This document shows positions 16,278 through 28,649 of a stretch of 64,000 bases of DNA, piece by piece. The stretch spans positions 310,001 through 374,000 of the forward strand of contig JADNRV010000014.1 of assembly GCA_015499995.1 (NCBI GenBank). The letters are read 5' to 3'. The notes below the pieces were generated by a model, which saw only the letters and a list, made by a program, of their open reading frames with translations, made no database searches and was not told the DNA's origin. The DNA comes from Flammula alnicola. Its lineage: Eukaryota; Basidiomycota; Agaricomycetes; Agaricales; Strophariaceae. Numbering within the stretch: position 1 is the stretch's first letter; each line of letters opens with the position of its first letter. A program made the translations under genes and the position numbers.

Positions 16278-16849
16278 ATGGCCATCTCATTCGCGTCCTT
16301 CTTTACCACTCTTTTTCTCCTCGTCTTCGTCGCTCAAGCATCTCCGGTGAACTTAGTTGCCAAATCAACACTCGATGTTTTTGTTCCCAAGATTATTAAA
16401 CCTGACTCTACAACCGTCTGGGTTGCTGGACAAAATGCTACTGTTGTCTGGTGAGTTTGTTATCCATTCGCCCGAGACTCTGTAACCTCACAATACCTGC
16501 AGGGACACTTCAGATGCACCGGCATCTATCTCTAACGGTGCAGCGGTTGTGTTGAACGGATGTAAGAACATTCTTTAAGCTTTCGCGCAGGTGCAAGGTT
16601 TGCTCAACATACTATTATATGTAGATGGACTTCATGAAGTCCTCGCACGGGGCTTTAACTTACGGGATGGGAATGTAACCGTTTGCGTTCCATCCGTGAT
16701 TCCAGGCCAGTATAACATCACTTGTAAGTTTTTTATAATTCAATTGAGGGTGTTATTCTGACCTCTTGTAACTAGTGTTTGGTGATTCTGGCGACTATAG
16801 CCCCACTTTTACGATTGTCAATCAACCTGAGACAGTCCTGGGAGTCTAG
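16278..16849 (+). CDS. Small secreted Kre9/Knh1-like N-terminal domain protein
   Basis: Four exons (16278–16450, 16503–16561, 16625–16723, 16776–16849) join to 134 aa. The N-terminus is a signal peptide (MAISFASFFTTLFLLVFVAQ, cleavage probably after QAS). The mature part carries the beta-sandwich signature of the Ser-Thr-rich Kre9/Knh1 N-terminal family: DSTTVWVAGQNATVVWDTSD near the start and IPGQYNITLFGDSGDYSPTF near the end. Such proteins are secreted or cell-wall bound in basidiomycetes and are tied to beta-glucan assembly by homology only. Here the protein ends soon after the domain, without the long Ser/Thr tail and GPI signal many family members have, so it is probably freely secreted. 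No exon is long enough to stand out alone. The gene is convergent with the GH5 gene, whose stop is 135 bp away, so the two may both act on cell-wall glucan (inference). Confidence 0.75.
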
Positions 16850-16983
16850 GATGGGGTCGAACTCAAGCCGGAGGAGACCAATCTTGCGCAGTTTAACGCT
16901 TGGCGGACATTTTTTGACACTGGACAATTTATATGGACAGTGAACGGACATTAGTATACATTTGTTGCATTACAACGTAACAT

Positions 16984-18708
16984 TTACGGAATTGACGAAT
17001 GTTCCCTCAGAGCCTGATTCAATCCTTCCCGCTCGATGCAATTCTCGAAAGCGAAACTCTTGGCGAGTTCTTCTAGTCTTTCCTCGTCCAACCCACGGAA
17101 CGCCTCTGCCCATTCATTGACCATGAATTCGGCCATTAGTATGGTTCTACAAAGACGGGTCACTCGTTCATCCACACTCCAGATAGGCGGGTAAAGTTTG
17201 AGTTTGGTTTCATCCGCAACGGAGCTCTTGACAAGATCCACGATGGGTTGATAAATATGCTTCACATATTTGTCGTCCTTGCCCCAGGCATCGACTGCGA
17301 GGTGGTGTTTTCTGCGAAGGAAATCCTTGAGAAGTTGCATGTATGGAGTCGAACGCGAGACGTGGACCATTCCTTGGAATCCGATGTCCTTGTATAGCCA
17401 AATCGACCAACTAAGACGGTCCTGATAGAGTTTTTGGAACATTCAGTCGACAACGGTCAAGATGTAGTCCATCGAAGATCGAGAAGGGCATACCTTTTTA
17501 TAAATTTCCAGCTGATCCTTCAGCACCATGTATCGGTGTTCATTGATGGCCTCTGTTTCGTCACCGTCATATTCTTTCCTCGCATAAACAGGGCCCCATT
17601 CTCCATTCCAAACACAGAGCCCCTTCCGATCCATCCATTGGCGCTTTCTCTCGTAGGTCTTCCTCAATCTCTCTATTTGAGCTTCCGTTCCTTCGTAGGG
17701 TTCAGGAGAGCTCGGAAACCCATAAATGGCGTAGTCATGGATTGCATATGCGGTATTCTGCCATTTCTGACCGGCGTTATCGGGAAACTTTGAAAAGTCC
17801 GTCGCGAACGTATTGCCATCCAAAAACAGTATGTGCTCGGTGTCGATAGCACGGATAGCAGAATAGGCACGGTCGTAGAACGTCATGAGCGCAGCGTGCT
17901 GTGGGTGAGGATCGGCTGGTTCGTTCAAGACATTGTATCCTGCAATCCAAGGATTATCTTTGTAATGCTCTGCAATCTGCTCCCATATCCAAATAAGTCT
18001 GTCTTGAAAGTCTTTGTGTTTCCAGAAGTAGGCAATATGGGTACCACCATCGGCGTGCCAACCCCCGCTTTGTCCTCCAGGTGCTGTATGCATGTCGATA
18101 ACAGTGTAGATCGAGTGCTTGGCGCATATAGATATCGCCCGGTCGAGATGTTTGAACGCATTTGGCTTGAGAACGCGAGGGTTCATATCATCTGCAGAGA
18201 CGGCATACATTAGTCTTCAAGGCTCCAAACTCCACAAAAGGTGGCTTACCTTCAAAATGGCGATAGTTGACAGCAATCCGGATGCAATTGAGTCCAAGAG
18301 ATTTGAAAAACAGCGCATCAGGTTCTGCGAAGAAGTGCTCTAGAAACTACCAGTAATGTCAACAAATAAGATCTTCAGCGGAGGATGAATACACGCACTC
18401 TATCAAAAAAGAATTCGGCCTTCTGCTCTCCAAGGACTTCTGCGAGTGCCTCACGAATTTGATACTCGCAACCAGGATATCCTTCATTTTAAACGTCGGG
18501 TGCCCGGTCATTGAATATTTGTACGCAAAAGTCAGCGAACCTGATATAAAATTCTCCATTCTAACATGCTCATAAATTAGCGACAAGGCTCATCCATTGT
18601 AATCGTGAGTACTCACGTCATCCATCCTCCAAGGCCAGCTCCGCGAAGGATAACCTCCTTGTCATCTTCATCCACGATCTTGGTGCCTGCGACCTTTAGG
18701 AACGCCAT
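16984..18708 (-). CDS. GH5 glycoside hydrolase (exo-1,3-beta-glucanase-like)
   Basis: Five or more exons on the minus strand. The N-terminus MAFLKVAGTKIVDEDDKEVI then RGAGLGGWM and ENFISGYPGCEYQIREAL is the GH5 opening. SLGLNCIRIAVNYRHFE, VIDMHTAPGGQSGGWHADGG and YNVLNEPAD follow; the Glu in NEP is the catalytic acid. NGEWGPVYAR carries the nucleophile Glu. The final exon (17427–16984) has WSIWLYKDIGFQGMV and ends at 16984. All junctions keep frame, for example FFFDR|FLEHFF and HFE|DDMNPR. No signal peptide precedes the domain, so the enzyme is probably intracellular, as for one fungal GH5 branch. The likely substrate is a beta-glucan or a related beta-glucoside; the exact specificity cannot be read from sequence. 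About 320 bp upstream (18709–19027) separate it from the F-box/WD40 stop and hold its promoter. Confidence 0.85.
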
Positions 18709-19027
18709 GTGAGAGCCGAATGGATTGACAATGGACCGTGGATAAAGCTGGAACTGCGAAGAGGGAACATTTGGTCATATAAGTACGAAGCGGAAACAGT
18801 GGCCCGGAGAAGCCGACATTATTCCGGCTGACAAGTGGTCAGCTGAATCCAACGAAAAGCATATTTGTGAAAGAATATTATTATACATATCTGTTCGGTG
18901 GCTTCGGAGCCCGGGCTGATAAGAAGGACGCTACGCTCGGAGGTAGAATAGACAGACGAATGATATGAATTTCATGCACTATGGAAATGATGATATCTGA
19001 AAACTTATGAGCGAATCGGAGTAGATA

Positions 19028-21312
19028 TCAAGCTATGAAACTTGTGTCGATTCCGTGCGAGAAATCCCATATGCATATCCTCTGTAAAACTATGGCGTCA
19101 GTATCGTCTGTTCCTAATTTTGTGAATTATTATTCATGCTTACCTGGTCTTCACCGCATGACACAATCTAATAGCAAGGCAATGAATGAGATTCGTCTGA
19201 CAGGAATATGCAAAGTCATACCTTTTTAGAATCAAATCCTATGCAGAATATCCGCCCCGTATGTCCTCCAGTGAGATCTGCTATAAGAGCTCCTGTTTTA
19301 CGGTCCCAAACCTAGTGACGAAAAAAAAAGAGAAGTCAATTGCTGCCTTGCTGGCCATAACAGACCCGACGACCAACCTTGATACTCAAATCATAACTTC
19401 CACTCAAAACAAAATCTTCTCCCAAAGCGACCGTTCGTACCAAGTCTCCATGAACGCATCTCCCATTTTTATCTGCTGAAGGTCTAGGCACAGAAGTTGA
19501 CTCAATGCTGCTGCTGCCGCATGTCTGACAAACCAGGCCTGTAGAACTGGTGCTGCTTCCAGCTAGGAGAGGAAAAGGAAGAATAGAATTGCTGGGAGGG
19601 GCGACACCATCGTATTCCGGTGATGTCGACCAGCCTTGGAGAGTCGTCATATCGAAAAGGCGGACATGCTTGTCCGAAGAACCAGAAAGCACCACGGGTG
19701 GGCAAAAGTCGATTGAGGCAATACTGCGAATATTTGTAATATGAATGGAGTGCTTGAATACGAGATGACTTGACTCACCCTCGCGTATGATGATTATCGA
19801 ATGTTCGAAGCAGTTTGCCTGTCTCGGCATCCCATAATCTTACAGAACGATCTCCTGAAGCAGAGACAATAAATGACTCTGAGATGGAAACGGCGTTGAC
19901 AGCAGCCCTATGGGCACCCAGCACAAACTGAAACTCGAGATCTGGGAAAGAATATGTCCTAACAGTACGATCTACGAGGCAACGCAGTCCTTTAGCGACA
20001 GTTCAAAAGAGTAAAGGTATCGCTTACCCTTCGAGCATGACACTAGCCGCCGATCATCAAATCGAACGCAAAGAACGCTGTCTTCATGGTCGCATAGGAC
20101 ATTAACCAACTGGTTCGTCTCCAAATGCCACACAGCGACCTGTCTGTCGCTTCCTGCACTGGCAAGGTAGCCATTATGCACGCATATACTCAGCACTGAG
20201 CTGTTATGCACGTTCGCAATAACCCGCTCCACCATTCCAGTGTTGATATTCCATTCTCTAACGGTTTTGTCGCGTGAGCCCGTGAAGATGACTTGTTTCC
20301 CCGTCTCGGGATAGGTATACAGTTGCAGGCAGTAAATCGTGTTTGTATGCGCGTTCGTCGGTGCGCCTCGTGTCTGTAACGCCGATAATCGATATGAGGA
20401 TGACAAAATTCGGTTTCTGAGCTTGATATGCGTTTGATGGAGGAGTTTGTAGTTCGGTTTGAGCACAGACGAGTCTTGGACCGACTTCAGGATGGAGGGT
20501 GCAGAATGACGACTAAGGGCCTTGGCTCCAAATCGAGAGGCCATCGTCTCTTTCGGGTGAGGCAAAAGCAGCGCGCTACTTGACATGGACATGGATGCGA
20601 ACCCAGAGTCCAGCTCGGCGTGCATTAACGTCAGCTCAGCTCTGGCGGCTTCCATGCTGTCGATGGTGGTACTGTTTTCAGGCTGGTCCTCGTCCTCGTC
20701 GCCATCGTCTTCATCAGAGTCACCCATGCCCTCATCGTCTGAGTCGTCCCAGTCGGCACCGCGGGGTGGCATGGGGGCGTTGAATGGAAGAGAGCGAGGT
20801 GGGTGCCGCCATGTCCATCCACGAGCTTGGCAAAGCGTCTTCCAGAGAGATTGGTCGTTCGCGAGAGCTTGCCATCGTCGGCTCACTAGTCCGCATATCA
20901 AGAGGGTTTGGAATGGGAGATACGAAAATATCTGTAGCGCCACCTCCGTTGGAAGAGACTACATACATTGACGTTAGTGTGTCGCGAAACGACAGGTATG
21001 AATTGAATGCTCACTCCGACGACATCGAACTGTAAAAGTGGCGCTATTCGTCTCTGGATAGTGGCAAGTCGCGACCTGGGAAGTGACGCCAGAAGCTTGT
21101 ACGCCAATTCTACAGCCAGAAAACTTCAATGACAATGAAAGTGCCTAAAAAATCGCTAACTCGCCTTCTGTATCATGCACCGACCCCATCCCTGATACGA
21201 ACTCGTCTACCTTCATCGCCGGAGTGTTTGAATGCATGGTGGCAAGATGCACAGACTCCTCGTCTGTAAAGCCTTCGTCAGCAAGCGGCACTGCAGGGTT
21301 GTCTCGCAACAT
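19028..21312 (-). CDS. F-box / WD40-repeat protein (SCF substrate receptor)
   Basis: The start ATG at 21312 gives MLRDNPAVPLADEGFTDEES. An F-box follows, LPTEVALQIFSYLPFQTLL … LVSRRWQ, which binds Skp1 in SCF ubiquitin ligases. An acidic linker at about 20660–20770 comes next, then seven WD40 repeats: TGSRDKTVREWN, SAGSDRQVAVWH, SCSKDRTVRTYS, SASGDRSVRLWD, SGSSDKHVRLFD, SGSYDLSIKVWD and CGEDQRICIWD. The protein ends GIDTSFIA at 19028. All exon joins keep frame. The layout equals Met30/Cdc4/Pop1-type receptors, which recognise phosphorylated targets through the propeller; the target is unknown. The first intron (about 21162–21108) appears to use a GC–AG donor (AAG|GCGAGT). The propeller carries an extra Ser-rich loop in repeat 5–6 around 19500–19620. 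Confidence 0.85.
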
Positions 21313-22542
21313 TGGGCCAAGCACTGAAAAAAGGGAAAATAAGCAGGTCTTGGGGTGAATGAGATCTTATTTAAAGGGAGCAGGCATGGTTCTAGACGCG
21401 ACTGTCATAGGGCAGGGCGACCTAACTACTTGTTACCTAGTACGACCCATCAGACTGGATATCACTGTCGAATGGCAACATGTCCTGGGCACGTGGTACG
21501 ATGGGGAGCTAATGAGGATCGCCTCCGAGCTCAGCTCGCAACGAACAGAATCATTCCCATATCATTGGCTGCATACCTTGCACTCGTGATTGGACCCGTG
21601 GAAGAGGTACTAGGATGTTTTACTTCCACACTCCTTGAGACCTTGATAGCGAGAGTTAGGCTGGCTAGGTAATCGCCATTCATGTCGCATCTCAGTATTA
21701 CAATCATGCATGTACATACAGCAGTCTACGTCAAATCCAGCCATCTTGTGAGAAAAAAGGCAGAAAGAGACTCTGGCGTAAAGGCGCGATCCATCATGTG
21801 TCTTTGTTGGAATTGGCGGATTCTGATTGGCGCAAGCTTTATAATCGCGCCGAGTGTCGTCCTGGGCGACAGAGAACACCGAGCTGCTCCGAGCAAGAAG
21901 CAGCTGCCCTGCAAAAACCAGGCAGTTCTGACCAAGTTCTGACTGTTGTGTGAATCATGGCAACACATTGGCAACGACATGAAGGTCAACCGGACATATA
22001 GACTCGTATAGAGGATAAATGGAGAGGTTCTCTATATGTTGTTGTTATTCATGGCTGACAAAATAAACCATGGAAGCCTTTCTACGCCAATTCGAGATGA
22101 ACGAAAAAAGCACCAGGGCTAGTCGGTCGACATCTAAAATCACAAATGTCAGAAACTACAAGCTAAATATACCACATAACCCATATTCCTTTGCCGAATT
22201 CCGAGCCGCGAAGAGTCTGAGTATCCTGGTATCCCAGAGAACAAGATAAAATGCAATTCGGAATTCATTGGGCCCAGTCCAATGTTCCATGAATGCCAGC
22301 GATTCGGAATATGCCCAGCGAAATATTACAATGGCTGGAGACCTTTGTCGTTCGTCCATTGCTGGTCGCCATGTACGTCGATGGGCCACAGTGGACTCCG
22401 AGTTGATAGAGCATAAGCTCGACTGGGATTTCGTGAGTGGAGGTAATGCGTAATAACACTGTACAAGTACAATTGCAATATCAAAAGACTTCCCTTAAAA
22501 TTCACCTTTCCTCCCCTATACCCAAGCCCGCGGTTCTTTAGT
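21313..22542. other. Intergenic, no gene seen
   Basis: 1.2 kb between the F-box/WD40 start and the coproporphyrinogen oxidase relic. Open frames up to about 105 codons on both strands overlap and lack family signals. No RNA gene or clear repeat was found. Confidence 0.5.
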
Positions 22543-23470
22543 TCAGTTTTCCTTCCTCTGTACCTCGCCTCCCAATTCCGACGTGTATTCCCATCTAGCG
22601 GTCTCGAGTAGACTCATCAAGGTACTCTCGATTCTTGCCCCAGGTGCCATGAGACCGAACTTTGTGTCTCTGGCCAAAACCGGATTGAACTCGACATATC
22701 GACCTCTGCTGAGCAGCTGCCAACGTCGCTCGTGGGGTGTGTACGAGATGGAGTAGCGAAGCTTTAGGATGGGAATGTAGGATGGAACGAAGGAGTTCCC
22801 GAGTTCCTTGATGAACGCAAAAATCTCGTCGGGGGTGACCGGTCGCTTGACCTCGCTCGCGGGGCTTGGTAGGCGCAGGTGCAGTCCCGTTGAGGTCGGC
22901 AAAAAAGACTCCTCCGATTCCTCGCGATTCGCCGCGATGAGGGACGAAGAAGTATTGGTCGCACCACTTTTTGAAGGTCAGGTAAAACTGCGGTCCATGT
23001 TTGTCGCATGCAGGCTGCAACGTCGAATGGAAGTGTACCGCGCCATCCTCGTAGAGATATGACGGCGTCAGGTCAGACCCGCCATCGAACCATCATGTGA
23101 GGACCCTGCTGGCAATCTCGCTCCTCAGGATCAGCAGATAGAGGCTCCGTGAATTCAAAAAACGATAGTTGTCGTGCACGCTAGGCGCGTGTGGGTTGCG
23201 AGGATGGTCGACCAAACTATGCCTGCAAAGAATAGCAGGCCTTCTGGCCCAGTATGCAGGGGTATCGATGACTGCGGCTTTTTCGAGAATAGTTTGAGGG
23301 GAGATGGAGAGAAAGAGAGGGGTCTTCATCCAGTGGGAAGGCCAAAACACAAGGCCTCCTCTGCGCGTACCCAAGAATCTCGTTTGAACTGAGGACCACT
23401 TGCGTCCAGATTCTCGAATACCATTATGACCTCCTCTTGAAGAGGATTGATATACTCCTGCTGGCAGAAC
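22543..23470 (-). pseudogene. HEM13: Coproporphyrinogen III oxidase relic, copy 1
   Basis: Decayed copy of the haem-pathway enzyme that decarboxylates coproporphyrinogen III. In order on the minus strand: an N-terminal trace around 23460–23400 (SSRGGHNGIRESGRKWSSVQ in a shifted frame), the odd segment SHWMKT near 23325, HPRNPHAPSVHDNYRF near 23190, the active-site block [20 protein letters not shown] near 22950, then in another frame [51 protein letters not shown] and [19 protein letters not shown]. Normal members have WWFGGG and DLTP motifs between the NYRF and FKKW parts; here a stop and frame changes fall in that part. The end diverges after ARWEY. At least three frame changes make it non-functional. 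It shares the SHWMKT aberration with the copy at 47.2–48.1 kb, so the two descend from one damaged or divergent ancestor. No intact copy is present in the window. Confidence 0.8.
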
Positions 23471-24872
23471 CACGGCTAATTCAGTTGTGTTAGATAGTAT
23501 ATCGTTGCTATTGACCAAGCGCACCTTTGAACTAGGGTTGCGGAAAAAACTCCGAATAAGTAGGGTTATTTCGATAGATTTACCGTTACAAGGGACTGGT
23601 CGATTTACAGCGTAAATTGCGCAATCGCCCGGATTCCCCTTCAATCTGCGATGCATCTCGCTCCCGCTGTCCGAGCACAGGGCCTAGCTTCCACGACCAT
23701 GTCGTATTTACACTGCCAATGGGTAAGTATGGCCGGTCCCCGGCAGTCCATTGTGTGCAGCATTTGGTAGCCATAAGGGTATTGCATTTTTCTCTAACAA
23801 TGCAATTTTAGCAATGCTTTCCGCCTCGCCTCCCAGCCAATACAATAACTGTTGCAAAAAGAAGGAAGTCATCGTGAAATGAAATAGTCGATGCTGTGCG
23901 TCCGGTTTGGCATTTTCAAGGTCCTTGAATAGCCGGAATACATGAATAGCCGGAATACATCATTGCAGGGGTCTGCCGCCTCTTGCAACGGAACGGAAAG
24001 GGAGTATGTGCAGGCTCATAGGGTGTTGCAACCGTCCTGGTATGACCGCGGCGCGCACCAAGGGTGCGCCCAGCTGAGTTTGCAGATCTGAAGGGAAGGT
24101 AAAAATTTCACGTGTAATACCCTGCGCATTCTCCAACACCCAGATCTGAAGGGAAGGTAAATGTAGATTATTTACATAGATTCACACTCAGATTTCATCC
24201 TCTCCTCATTCTCTGTTGCTAAGGAGGCTGAGTTCACTCCAAAGCTCAATGTTCAACCCCAATATACAATTTGTAGCCTTGTAGGTTGACTTAGGGTTGG
24301 AATATGGAATCTGGATCTTGTATTTCCGTTCGGGCTTGGATCAGGGGCAGTGGGCTTATGAACCTCTGCCGAATAAGAATCCTTGGTAAATCAGAGCAGC
24401 CAGGGTGCAGCCCCGAGTATGGCGCTTCGACTTGGTTTGGCTCGTTTGGTTCATCTTCGTAAATCCTGTAAATTATAACGATTTACCGTAAATTCATCAC
24501 ACATAAGTTCTTATGAGTTCTTATGCCTGCCAATGCACATCTTATTGATAGCCACTGCAGGGCACCCAAAGTGGGTCAGAGTTTGAACACGCGTTGCACA
24601 ACGCGCATCAGTCACATGACAAAGAAGTTCTGTGATCAACAGATCAGATAACGCGCATTACACTGAGCGTCCGTCTGCCTGCTTGTACTGCATAAACTTC
24701 AGGATAACCACCATCCCATGATTCTAGCTATTCTCTTCAAGCAGGAGAGGTGGCACTATGACTTTCTTCTCGTTTCTAATGTCTCCTGTATTCTAATAAA
24801 ACTCTCGCCATGTTGACTCAGATCTCAGACTTTTAACCTTGTTTCGAACTTCAACATCTCTCTTCTTTCAAA
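23471..24872. other. Non-coding region with short direct repeats
   Basis: No gene was recognised. Short local direct repeats are visible: CAGATCTGAAGGGAAGGTAA at 24086 and again at 24143; ATAGCCGGAATACAT twice near 23930–23960; AGTTCTTATG twice near 24506. AT-rich GTAAATT-type words near 24463–24495 resemble those of the MITE-like sequence at 33.6 kb. Confidence 0.5.
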
Positions 24873-26898
24873 ATGGGTGTTCGCGACTTGTGGCTGGTAT
24901 GTTCAAGGCCAGAATGTGTGTTAAAATTCTGAAGAAACTTCTTCTACAGGCTCTCTCTGCTGCATCTCAAACAAGGACATTAACACAGATTGCAGTCACG
25001 GAGGGCTTTGAGCGAAAGCGCCATCTGGAACAGTGTCTATATGTTGGAATTGACTCAAGGTGCGTTCATGACTATTTACTATCATTATCCTGCTGACCTG
25101 TCCAATCAGTATCTGGATGAATGAAGCTCAATTGGCGATCAACGTTAGGCCTGGGCGAGGCACCCGAGCTGGCGAAAATCCAGCAGTCCGGGTTCTCTTC
25201 TATCGTCTCTGCCGTCTCTTGACCCTGCCAATCATTCCCATCTTTGTCTTCGATGGTCCCGATCGGCCAAAAGTGAAGAGGGGAGTCAATGTCAAGACCG
25301 GAAAGCCTCATTGGCTTTCATCACCATTGAAGAAATTCATCGACGCATTTGGGTTTTTCTGGTATATGGTACGCTTTGCTTCTTGCAATTTATATTTTTT
25401 CTAAATCATTGCTCTTTTTTATATAGGCTGCTGGAGAAGCTGAAGCCGACCTCGCTGAGTTGAACAGGAGAAACCTTATCGACGCGATCATTTCGGAGGA
25501 TAACGATAACTTGGTTTTCGGTGCTCGTTGTGTAATACGCATGTGTGCAATCTCGATTGAACCGTGTCAATTTTTTCTAATGATTGTATCTATCATAGGC
25601 GCAACGTCAAAGAAGCCGGTGATCAAGTCACCATTTTTAATTCCGAGTCTATCAAAACTAATCCCGGGGTTTCGTTGAGTCGCGAGGCCCTTTTTTTTAT
25701 GGCCATTCTCTGCGGTGGTGACTATGACAAGGTCAGTCTCATATCAGCTCATCTCTATTTTACTCTATCTCATTCAAACTCAAGGTTGGACTTGAGGGTT
25801 GCGGATGGAAAACAGCACGTTTACTCGCTCAGAGTGAACTTGCAAAATCTTTATTTATAGCTGCATCGAAATCAACATCTCGGGCAGGGTTGAAGGAATT
25901 TCTTTGTGACTGGCGCCGCAAATTCCGGACTCTTCTAGCCCATGATCCACAGAATATGTTGGGTCGAAAGTATCCGTCACTTGTCAAGAACGTAACTGAT
26001 AGTTTTCCCTTGATCGACTTGATTTTGCAATACGCCCAACCACTTACATCATGGACAATGGATCGGATTCCCAATACGTCATCTTGGCAACTTCGTCAGC
26101 CTCGTCTCACTGAGATTGCAACGTTGTGCGAGAAGTTCTTTTCTTGGGGGTCATCCGGAGATATTGTCTCGCGCTTTAAGAAGACATTGTGGCAGGGTAT
26201 TGCTATTCGACAACTGTTACAGGTATGAAACAGTTTATGTTATATTTGTGTATGCTTATTTCATTTTAATTCAGCTTCCTGAACCCGATAGACGTGTAGC
26301 ACTTTATGCCAGCGACACCCGAGTTTCCGAAGGATTATTGACAAACATACATGTCCTTCGAATTTGTCAAGCCAGACTCGGTCCGGGTAGTCGCTCAACT
26401 CATCCCGATGTAAACGGCTACACTATCCAGATCTCAACTCATGGTCTTCTCCATGACACGGCTCTCGGACTGGATGCCACGTTGCGCTCGCTCACCCTTG
26501 AATCTGACTGCACCAAGATTTCTTTTTGGATTCCGGGTTCTATTCTCAGGGCTGCACTGCCCAACCTTGTCAGACAATTTCAAGGACGGAATGCTGTTCT
26601 GCCGGTAGTGAACTATCCTTCTGTAAGCTATATGGTCCTCGACGAGTCTACAACTGTACAAACTAACATTTCATAGGTTCTCGCCTCTTCATTGGAGCTT
26701 CCTGAGGCTGGAGCTTCAGTGGCAGACCCTATCATTGTCGACGATGAAGACGAAGAGCTCGCTCCGGCAACTAGCCCAATCATTATTGACAATGAATTGC
26801 AAGACAGTGAATTTGTCCAAGGGTCGTCAACTGGTGCTGGTCTCGGGCCCGTTTTTCTGGGCCATGTGAATTTATGTACACCGTCGCCATCTCCTTAG
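24873..26898 (+). CDS. XPG/FEN-like structure-specific nuclease
   Basis: XPG-family flap/junction nuclease of the type common in mushroom genomes. The first exon is tiny (MGVRDLWL, 24873–24896), then ALSAASQTRTLTQIAV, LYVGIDSSIWMNEAQLA (N-region metal ligand D), LPIIPIFVFDGPDRPKVKRG, AAGEAEADLAELNR (I-region acidic cluster), IISEDNDNLVFGA (acidic ligands), AILCGGDYDKVGLEGCGWKT (final ligands plus helix-hairpin turn), then a helical region and a C-terminal part with acidic IIVDDEDEELAP and IIIDNE. The latter look like two SUMO-interaction-like patches. All introns keep frame, for example IDS|SIW, DYDK|VGLEGC and VIRM|RNVK. The protein stays clear of the PCNA-box FEN1 type and is closer to GEN1/Yen1-like layouts, but the assignment to Holliday-junction cutting is inference. 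The tyrosine recombinase gene begins 160 bp downstream on the same strand. Confidence 0.85.
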
Positions 26899-28649
26899 AA
26901 TCACAAGTTATTAGCTCGCTTCCGTGTAGTTTTGGCACAACGGTCATTATTTACAAAAATAGGGGCATGTACTGAGACACATTTGATACTGCCGTCTCTC
27001 TCATTTTTTTTTATCTATCTTTCAGTCACTAGCTTTATATCTCATCTTTCTATTACAAATGCCTCGAGCTACGCCGACTTCAAATCCGAAATCGAGACAC
27101 CGTAAACATGCGCCCAAGACCACAGGCATTGAGTCGGACAATTTATCAGGCCTGCAAGAAATCCGCGAAGCTGAAGTTTCAAAATATAACTCAGTGAAGA
27201 ATACTGATGCTGCTTACCGGGGTCATCTTTCACGGGCTAAGGGTTTCTTGAAGAATCTTGTTGTGAAAATGAAGAAGGATGAAGAACTTCACAGGCCCAG
27301 TGATGGTGGTATTTGTATTGCCGCCTTGGAAAAGGCATTCGATGAACCGGCGCCTAACAAATATTCGGCGCATGCACTTGAGATGTTTCTCGTTCAGAAG
27401 TGCTTCAATGAAGGATGCGGAAAAGATACCGCTGATGGAATTCACGCTGCATTTGCGATGCTCTGGGATAATATGTACGTTGTTTGAATTTCTGTTTCAT
27501 ACATTTCTAAACTCGACAAACAGGGACGGAGAAAAGTACGCAGGCGAGTACTGCTTCAACGAGGCTACTGGCGAGGTGAAGGGATGTCCAGCACGCGCCT
27601 CCAGCATCAAGGCAGTGGTGCAGTCGATCAAGACGCGCGACAAGTCAAAAGGGGCCTCCGCAACTCGCAATCATGCTGAGGCCATGACACTTGAGGAGCT
27701 GCAGCACTTGATGCGGTGGTCAGCAAAGGAATGTCCAGATGAGTGGCTTACTGATGAGAGATGGAAGAGCGAAATCGAAGACACTGTTGCCGCTCTGAAA
27801 CTCCGTCTACAGCATGGATTCATGCGGGGCTTTATGTCCTCTGGGTTCACCTTGTGGACCAGGTCAGTAACAATATTATATCTCTGATAACTTGAACTAA
27901 CCAGCTTGACTCCAACAGGTGTTTCGAGCTGCTGAGCCTTCAGGCGCGCGATCTTAAAGAAAATTGTGTCGGGCCGGCCCCTTATTACATTCCACACTTT
28001 AAAGTCGAACTCTTGGATCGAAAAGGATGGCAGCATGAGAAGGGGTATGATGGCCCACGAGAAGGTGTGTTAGTATAGCTATTGTGACCGTAGCTTACTC
28101 ACCTCATATTCTAGCTTGCATGTATGACATTTATAAGCAGGCAATTCCAGAGATGGATATGCATACTCACCTGCTTCGATGGAAGAGTTTCCTCGAGAAC
28201 GTTGTCGGAAGGAAACTTGCCCCAGAAGACTACCTCTTCCCACATATTGGCATCAATGGTATTATTCGCACAGACCGGCAGATGAGCTACGATTGTCTTC
28301 AGGCATTGCTGACCAACTTTTGTGAATGGTCAGGGACCCAAAAGCGATACACCACCCATTCTTTCCGACGAGGAGGTGCCCAATATCGATTTGTGTTTGC
28401 TCCACTTGGCCAGCGGTGGTCTTTGAATCGGATTCGATGGTGGGGTGGTTGGGCAATCGGCGAACATGTGCGTCATTCAATAATATACTGACCGAGAATT
28501 TCTATATCTAATTCCTTATTTTCCTTCTTTCAGTGCGACACATTGATCAAATATCTCGTTGACTCACTTCAAAGTTTTGAAAATAGCCACGGCGATGCCC
28601 TCCATCCAATCCCAATCGAGCCCGGTGATTTCTTCCTGGGTGATCACAT

